Shown here: positions 7,116 through 11,923 of the stretch, in pieces
Layout: every line of letters starts with the position of its first letter
Position numbering within the stretch: position 1 is the first letter of the stretch
DNA from: CAYOMP01 sp964405075
GTDB lineage: Bacteria > Bacillota > Clostridia > Lachnospirales > Lachnospiraceae
Reading direction: 5' to 3'
Assembly: GCA_964405075.1 (NCBI GenBank)
Contig: CAYOMP010000082.1
Span: 1 to 11,923 of the forward strand
DNA: 11,923 bases
The notes under the pieces: model-generated
Database searches by the model: none
What the model saw: only the letters and a program-made list of their open reading frames with translations
What the model was told of the DNA's origin: nothing
Made by a program: the position numbers and the translations under genes

Positions 7116-8189
7116 ATGGGTATGAAAGTATATGGAGTAATAATGGCTGGTGGCAGTGGTACAAGATTTTGGCCACTTAGTAGAAAGAAAACACCTAAGC
7201 AGTTATTGAATTTAAGTGGTAATGGAGTAATGATTAACGAGGCGATTGACAGAATAACTCCAACTATTGATAAGGAAAATATCTTTATCGTAACTAATAC
7301 TGAACAGGTTGAGAAAATGAAGGAATTAGTAGAGGATGGTATTAGAGAAGACCACATTTTAGCAGAGCCTTCAGCAAGAAACACATCAGCATGTATTGGT
7401 TATGCTGCTATGGAAATTATTAAGAAATATGGTGATGGAATTATGTGTATTTTTCCATCAGACCATTACATTAAATACGAAGCTGAGTTTAACAAGGTAT
7501 TAGCTAAAGCTATTGAAGCTGCCGAAACTCAGGATAAATTAGTAACTATAGGTATAAAACCAACTTTCCCATCAACAGGATATGGTTACATTAATTTTGA
7601 TAAAAAAGATGTTTCAGAAGTTAAGTCCGTACAGAGTTTCGTTGAAAAACCTAATTATGAAACAGCAGTTAAATACCTTAAGAGCGGAGATTACTTATGG
7701 AATAGTGGAATGTTTGTATGGAAAGCATCTACTATATTGGATAATTTTAAACGTTTCATTCCAAAGGTAAATAACGCTATTGAAAAAATTGGAGAAGCTA
7801 TGAATACACCTGATGAAAAGGCTGTTATCCAAGAAATATATCCAACTATTCAGAGTATTTCTATTGACTATGGTGTAATGGAACGTTCTGATGATGTAGT
7901 GGTATTAGCAGGAGATTTTGGATGGAATGACGTTGGTAGCTGGGATATGTTAGGAGCTATTTACGACACAGATGATAATGGCAATATTATTATTGGTGAT
8001 CAGATTAATATAGAAACTTCTAACTGTATTTCATACTCAGAAGGAAGAATGATTGCAACTATAGGTGTTGATAATACCATTATTGTTGAAACAGACGATG
8101 TTGTATTAGTATGTGATAAGAATAAGGCTCAGGATGTTAAGAAGATTGTTGATATTTTGAAGGAACAGGGACGTAAAGAGTATTTGTAG
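7116..8189 (+). CDS. manC: Mannose-1-phosphate guanylyltransferase
   Basis: A 357-aa cytoplasmic nucleotidyltransferase that makes GDP-mannose from mannose-1-phosphate and GTP, supplying mannosyl donors or de novo GDP-fucose. The family motifs are all present: the nucleotide loop MAGGSGTRFWPLSRKKTPKQ (10-29), AEPSARNT (83-90), PSDH (114-117), FVEKP (175-179), WNSGMFVW (195-202), DYGVMER (251-257) and DFGWNDVGSWD (267-277). The length is that of the single-domain type; the C-terminal phosphomannose isomerase of two-domain ManC/AlgA proteins is absent. ATG 7116 and ATG 7122 are both possible starts and neither has a Shine-Dalgarno sequence. The gene has its own putative -10 element and a strong hairpin downstream. 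Other members of the nucleotidyltransferase family, such as those for GDP-heptose, are less likely given the complete GMP motif set. Confidence 0.93.
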   Translation: MGMKVYGVIMAGGSGTRFWPLSRKKTPKQLLNLSGNGVMINEAIDRITPTIDKENIFIVTNTEQVEKMKELVEDGIREDHILAEPSARNTSACIGYAAMEIIKKYGDGIMCIFPSDHYIKYEAEFNKVLAKAIEAAETQDKLVTIGIKPTFPSTGYGYINFDKKDVSEVKSVQSFVEKPNYETAVKYLKSGDYLWNSGMFVWKASTILDNFKRFIPKVNNAIEKIGEAMNTPDEKAVIQEIYPTIQSISIDYGVMERSDDVVVLAGDFGWNDVGSWDMLGAIYDTDDNGNIIIGDQINIETSNCISYSEGRMIATIGVDNTIIVETDDVVLVCDKNKAQDVKKIVDILKEQGRKEYL

Positions 8190-8236
8190 GATTGAAATAG
8201 TCGGATTAGTAATAGTCTAATAAAAATAAAAAGAAT

Positions 8237-8289
8237 GAGGAAGTTATTTATTGCATTGCAAGAATGGTAATGTAATAAGTAACTTCCTT
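8237..8289 (+). terminator. Long hairpin after manC, probable terminator
   Basis: An almost perfect 23-bp stem: 8237-8259 pairs with 8267-8289 with a 7-nt loop, only G-U wobbles and no mismatch. It is followed by TATTT rather than a clean T tract and preceded by A-rich DNA, so it might also terminate transcription from the opposite strand. It starts about 48 nt after the manC stop. Confidence 0.6.
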
Positions 8290-8306
8290 ATTTAGTGTGT
8301 CAATAT

Positions 8307-8342
8307 AGTGTTATTAATTCGTTTATTAAGTTAATAATCACT
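8307..8342. repeat. Second hairpin downstream of manC
   Basis: AGTGTTATTAA (8307-8317) pairs with TTAATAA-T-CACT (8331-8342) with one bulged T and a 13-nt loop. It could be a backup terminator or part of a structured RNA. Confidence 0.45.
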
Positions 8343-8356
8343 TTCAAAATTAACAA

Positions 8357-8396
8357 TACATATAAAATAAAAATAGTGTTTTATTTTATGTATGTA
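8357..8396. repeat. Third, AT-rich hairpin downstream of manC
   Basis: TACATA (8357-8362) pairs with TATGTA (8391-8396), and TAAAATAAAA (8363-8372) with TTTTATTTTA (8379-8388), leaving a 2-nt bulge and a 6-nt loop; 16 pairs in total, with only two G-C. The purpose is unknown. Confidence 0.45.
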
Positions 8397-8576
8397 GTAA
8401 AAATACATTTAAACTATAAATCTGTATATAATAGCTAGCAATAGAATGCCATAGTTAAGGATTAAATGTACAGTAATCATTTATCATATAATTTCAAAAC
8501 AATTATCTATAATACACTATAATGTTAAATTAAAATAAAAATTCTTCAAAAAAAGTTAAGAAAAAATTAAAAATAG
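8397..8576. other. AT-rich intergenic stretch with several -10-like boxes
   Basis: No gene is seen. TATAAT occurs at 8427-8432, 8508-8513 and 8518-8523, none with a convincing -35 at 17 bp. They may be fortuitous or may be additional promoters for the downstream surface-protein gene. Confidence 0.4.
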
Positions 8577-8605
8577 TTTACGGATAGAAAATATAATAGT
8601 ATAAT
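8577..8605 (+). promoter_or_regulatory. Sigma-A promoter of the surface-protein gene
   Basis: TTTACG (8577-8582), a 17-bp spacer and a perfect TATAAT (8600-8605). A second TATAAT (8592-8597) overlaps the spacer. The expected start is near 8612. Confidence 0.6.
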
Positions 8606-8611
8606 TGGGAG

Positions 8612-8817
8612 AAAAGTAACAAAAAGGACTACTTAAAATAAGCGAGAGTCATGTCGGAATATAGTAAATGATGCTAAGGTGTGAAAACATAAAGTGAAAT
8701 CTGAAAAATTATTATATGAAATATGCAAAATAGAAGTTTATTTTACTGCGATATATGTTCGTTGAGTTTAACATTAAGGAGAGCTGTTACTTAATTTTCA
8801 AGGAGGAAGAAAAACAA
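8612..8817 (+). other. Long 5' leader of the surface-protein gene
   Basis: About 205 nt of transcribed leader. It contains a possible stem AGC/TCAT with ATGA/GCT (about 8640-8676) and a hairpin TAACA (8769-8773)/TGTTA (8785-8789) whose loop holds a first Shine-Dalgarno-like AAGGAGAG (8776-8783) with no start codon behind it. The true site AAGGAGG (8800-8806) is 11 nt before ATG 8818. The leader did not match the riboswitch cores I checked (cyclic-di-GMP types I and II, glycine). Confidence 0.4.
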
Positions 8818-11800
8818 ATGAAGAAAAAAGCAGTGGCGTTAGTGTTAGCTGGTTTATTAATGGTAATGGATGTAGTACCTATATATGCCAGTTCAATAGA
8901 AGCTACTAACATTAACACAACAGAAGAGACAAAAGAAAAAGCTCCTATACAGGAGCCGTTGACAGATTCAATACCAGAAGTAGATTCGGTAGTTACAGAT
9001 TCTACAGAAGGAGTAAGTCAATTGTCAGAGGAACAGTCTGATAATGGGGAGATTCAGGAATTAATTCCTATTATCGACGAACCAGTTGAGACATCTACAA
9101 CTGATAGTGAAACACAAGATGTTCAATTAGAGGAAGAAAATGTAGATAGTATTCCTGTAATTGAACCTATGGAAGAATCAATTAACAGTGATATATCAAC
9201 AGAAGTATATAACTTAGGTGCTGAGGTGGCTTCATCAGCAGCTATTAATGTAGATAAGGTTAGAAGCAGTTCAACAGTTACCGTTGAACAGTTAAATGGC
9301 GGAATTCAAGTATCAGGTACTTGGTATACACCAGCATATATTGAGTTTACACCAGCAGAAGCTGGGGAGTATGTACTATATACAAATGAGACAGCTTATA
9401 GGGCTTATGGTTGTATAGATAGATTTTATGAAGATTCTAATGTATATTATGGTTTGGGATATCAAGCAGGATATTGCTATTCAGAGGGAGATATAGGAGA
9501 GTCTTATAAAGGTTTTAAAGTAGTGTATACTTTAGAAGCAGGAGTTACTTATAGAATAAATACTTATTCAGATAGTTTGGACAACTTGTATACCGTATAT
9601 TTGGAGAAGGTAACAGATTCTACAACAGATAATAAAACAGTTATTTCGGCTACAGATGACTATTCCTTTGCGTTTAATAAAGCAGTTGGAGTATCTATTG
9701 AAAGTGATACTAGTAAGTATTGTTCTTTTTCGATAGATAATGGCAGTCAGTATGATGTATACATTAATTTAACAAAGGTTGTTGAAAATAGTGAGGGATA
9801 CTATGAAGCTATATTATATTCTGGAGTGAATAGCTTATACATTATTGCAAATACTAATTCAGATAATCAATGTGTTGTATCATGGTTAGATAATGAGATA
9901 ACTGATATTGGCGAAATTAATGGTGAAAAAGAGTTAGCATTTAATGAATTAAAAGGAAAAGACCAAAGTGAAATGTTTGCATTTACTGTGGCAGAGGATG
10001 GAGAGTATATATTTACTAATCAGGGTTATTGTAATTATGAAATTTATGAATTAAATGATAACCAGTATTGTAAATTATATATGAACTATAATTTTAGTTA
10101 TGAAACAGAATCTAAAAAAACATATTGTATTGCTAATGAATTGAGTGTTGGTAAAAACTACATATGTTTAATTAGAAATAGTGAAGATAATCAAAATGGT
10201 ATTACTTCAAGGATTAGAAAGATTAATGAATATACCTATACAGATGGAATGACAATAGATTTTGACTATGCAGCAAAGGTTACATATACAACTACTGAGG
10301 ATGAATACTATTCAATAGAGTCTTCATTAGAGGTTGATAATTATGCATACAAGAGTGTTGGTACTTGGGATGGTGGAAATTCAAGTTCGACTAGTTTTAG
10401 TCATAGCGCAAATTCGTACCGAAATATTTCTAAAGAGGAACGTTTTTTCAATAAAGGAACAGTGGAACTATATTTATTGGAAGATTGTAATAATAATCAC
10501 ACAACTTTAAATATAAAAAAGGGTGCAGAAACTGTTGCATTAAATACTAAAAAACACGTTGCATTATCACATACAATGTATAATAAAGTATATTCTTATA
10601 CACCGGATGAATCTGGATATTATGCTATTCATACGGAAAAAAATTATAATGAGTGTCGGATACATGTTAGTGGAACAACCATAGATGGAGATGAGGAAAA
10701 TAAATATTTACAATCGTTAAATATGGCATCTTCAAGCAGCATCTATGATAATAATGTTTTGACAATGTATAATTTAGTTGCTGGAAAGACATACTATTTT
10801 GCAGTGCTGGCTAGTGATTACAATGTAGATAATTGTAGCGCAGATTTTGATTTATATATTACGAAATCTTCAGAAAATGAATTAGTGTGGAATGCTGATA
10901 ATACAGTAGCATCTGTTAATAACAACAATGAAAATATAAATGTTTATAAAGCCGCTAATTTGAAATTTACAAGCAAAGAAAAAGGATTCTATCGTTTAGA
11001 TGTTAATGGACCAGAAGAATCTTATATTATTGATATTAATGGAATGTCATACCATGTCTACAAGGGAATAGGCAAGGTGTTTTATGTTAATGGAGAAAAC
11101 ACAGAATACGATATTAAAGTTATTAGAGAAACTATGTCTTCAGTAGGTGATAGCGTTAATGTATCAGTTACTAATAGTGGTGTCGTAAATAATATTTTAC
11201 TTGATGCTAATGATGAGTATGCTGATAAGACTGAGATTGTGGATGCTGAAGAAGAAATATGGTACAAGTATGCGCCAGAAGAAGATGGTTTATATGTAAT
11301 TTCTGCTGTCAATAATGAGGGAGAATATAACAATTGCACTTATACAGATATTTATCATGAAACAGATAGCGGTATGCAGTGGGTTAACAATACGTTTTAT
11401 GGTGACAATTTTAATGTATGTAATCATGATGAAGGCGAGTGTGATTGTTACGCTAATAGGAGAATTGAAAATACTGTAGTTAGACTAGCTAAGGACGAAA
11501 ACTATTATTTCAAAATTAGATTAAGTGATGATACAGAAACATCTGAGGATATTGATGTTAAGTTTGCTAAATTACCTGTAGTAGATATTACCAGCACAGG
11601 TAAATCTGAGGCAAAAGAATATAGATTAGGTGTTGTATATGAGTATACGACAGCTGAAGGTGGGCTATATAGTGTTTCTTGTGATGTAAATAAGAATTAT
11701 AAATTGTATACTAATAATTATAGTGATTACAATTCAATTTATGCGGAAAAAATTATAGCTATTTCAAATAATACCACTAAAGAAGTAGTACTAATTAATA

Positions 11801-11923
11801 ATAGTGGAAGTACAACTTTTAATGCTGGTATGGAAATAAAGAATTTTGATAACGAAACAGTATCAAGTGTTGCAGGGTTGAATGAGAGTATAGATGTTAA
11901 CATTGCTAATGAAGGAGATTCTT
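8818..11923 (+). CDS. Large secreted repeat protein, 3' end outside the window
   Basis: 1035 codons are present with no stop before the window edge. Residues 1-24 are a signal peptide (KKK, hydrophobic core, IYA then S) for export by Sec. Residues 25 to about 130 are an acidic Ser/Thr/Glu-rich linker. From about 165 onward come roughly eight divergent repeats of 85-125 residues, each with an aromatic-x-aromatic strand, an acidic turn and G-x-Y: EFTPAEAGEYVLYT (176-189), MFAFTVAEDGEYIFT (386-400), VYSYTPDESGYYAIH (591-605), LKFTSKEKGFYRLDV (715-729), IWYKYAPEEDGLYVIS (814-829) and VVYEYTTAEGGLYSVS (939-954); weaker copies lie near 302 and 488. Several contain a later L-x-AG-x-TY strand. This resembles PPC-like beta-sandwich domains of extracellular proteins, but no catalytic domain is seen. 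It probably stays on the cell surface; the anchor, if any, lies beyond the window. The start is certain from the signal peptide and AAGGAGG. Its specific role is unknown. Confidence 0.8.
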   Translation, partial: MKKKAVALVLAGLLMVMDVVPIYASSIEATNINTTEETKEKAPIQEPLTDSIPEVDSVVTDSTEGVSQLSEEQSDNGEIQELIPIIDEPVETSTTDSETQDVQLEEENVDSIPVIEPMEESINSDISTEVYNLGAEVASSAAINVDKVRSSSTVTVEQLNGGIQVSGTWYTPAYIEFTPAEAGEYVLYTNETAYRAYGCIDRFYEDSNVYYGLGYQAGYCYSEGDIGESYKGFKVVYTLEAGVTYRINTYSDSLDNLYTVYLEKVTDSTTDNKTVISATDDYSFAFNKAVGVSIESDTSKYCSFSIDNGSQYDVYINLTKVVENSEGYYEAILYSGVNSLYIIANTNSDNQCVVSWLDNEITDIGEINGEKELAFNELKGKDQSEMFAFTVAEDGEYIFTNQGYCNYEIYELNDNQYCKLYMNYNFSYETESKKTYCIANELSVGKNYICLIRNSEDNQNGITSRIRKINEYTYTDGMTIDFDYAAKVTYTTTEDEYYSIESSLEVDNYAYKSVGTWDGGNSSSTSFSHSANSYRNISKEERFFNKGTVELYLLEDCNNNHTTLNIKKGAETVALNTKKHVALSHTMYNKVYSYTPDESGYYAIHTEKNYNECRIHVSGTTIDGDEENKYLQSLNMASSSSIYDNNVLTMYNLVAGKTYYFAVLASDYNVDNCSADFDLYITKSSENELVWNADNTVASVNNNNENINVYKAANLKFTSKEKGFYRLDVNGPEESYIIDINGMSYHVYKGIGKVFYVNGENTEYDIKVIRETMSSVGDSVNVSVTNSGVVNNILLDANDEYADKTEIVDAEEEIWYKYAPEEDGLYVISAVNNEGEYNNCTYTDIYHETDSGMQWVNNTFYGDNFNVCNHDEGECDCYANRRIENTVVRLAKDENYYFKIRLSDDTETSEDIDVKFAKLPVVDITSTGKSEAKEYRLGVVYEYTTAEGGLYSVSCDVNKNYKLYTNNYSDYNSIYAEKIIAISNNTTKEVVLINNSGSTTFNAGMEIKNFDNETVSSVAGLNESIDVNIANEGDS

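Noticed and set aside
8612..8800. Possible cyclic-di-GMP or other known riboswitch upstream of the surface-protein gene
   Set aside because: The conserved core sequences of the cyclic-di-GMP I and II and glycine riboswitches were not found by eye.
11082..11339. An 85-codon minus-strand open frame within the surface-protein gene
   Set aside because: It is opposite the strong repeat-coding frame and is low complexity.
1..11923. CRISPR arrays, tRNA or rRNA genes, integrase and att sites
   Set aside because: No regularly spaced identical repeats, cloverleaf sequences, rRNA-like segments or recombinase genes were seen on either strand.

Overview
The window looks like the genome of a low-G+C Gram-positive anaerobe, most likely a Clostridia/Lachnospiraceae-type gut bacterium. 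The evidence is the AT-rich DNA, sigma-A promoters of TTGACA-17-TATAAT type, a textbook AAGGAGG ribosome site, a Gram-positive LexA (DinR-type) box, and a large exported surface protein. Taxonomy is inferred from style and gene content, not from a marker gene.

Layout, all genes on the + strand. (1) 80-1633: a stand-alone accessory gene with its own strong promoter and terminator. It encodes a 459-aa protein with an N-terminal RelA/SpoT-like alarmone-synthetase domain of the toxic (toxSAS) kind and a C-terminal Panacea (DUF4065/SocA-like) domain, which is the antitoxin domain of PanAT systems. A near-perfect LexA box lies directly upstream of its -35 element. (2) 1675-4837: fkp, a 992-aa bifunctional L-fucokinase/GDP-L-fucose pyrophosphorylase, with promoter and terminator. 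(3) 4851-6692: an O-antigen ligase/Wzy-like membrane protein carrying an extra extracytoplasmic domain. (4) 6693-7101: a decayed stretch, possibly holding traces of an IS3-type transposase. (5) 7102-8189: manC, mannose-1-phosphate guanylyltransferase, whose -10 element sits so close to the start codon that the mRNA may be leaderless. (6) 8190-8817: a 628-bp intergenic region with three consecutive hairpins, then a promoter and a leader of about 200 nt. (7) 8818 to the window end: the first 1035 codons of a large secreted protein built from about eight divergent beta-sandwich-like repeats; its end is outside the window.

Genes 2, 3 and 5 fit a surface-glycan locus. Fkp makes GDP-L-fucose from free fucose, ManC makes GDP-mannose, and the ligase/polymerase would join or attach the glycan outside the membrane. 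Each gene has its own promoter or terminator, so this is a cluster of single transcription units rather than one operon. The fused toxSAS-Panacea gene is the most unusual item. It looks like a one-protein toxin-antitoxin or abortive-infection module, comparable in logic to CapRel but with an unrelated C-terminal neutralising domain, and it is apparently coupled to the SOS response.
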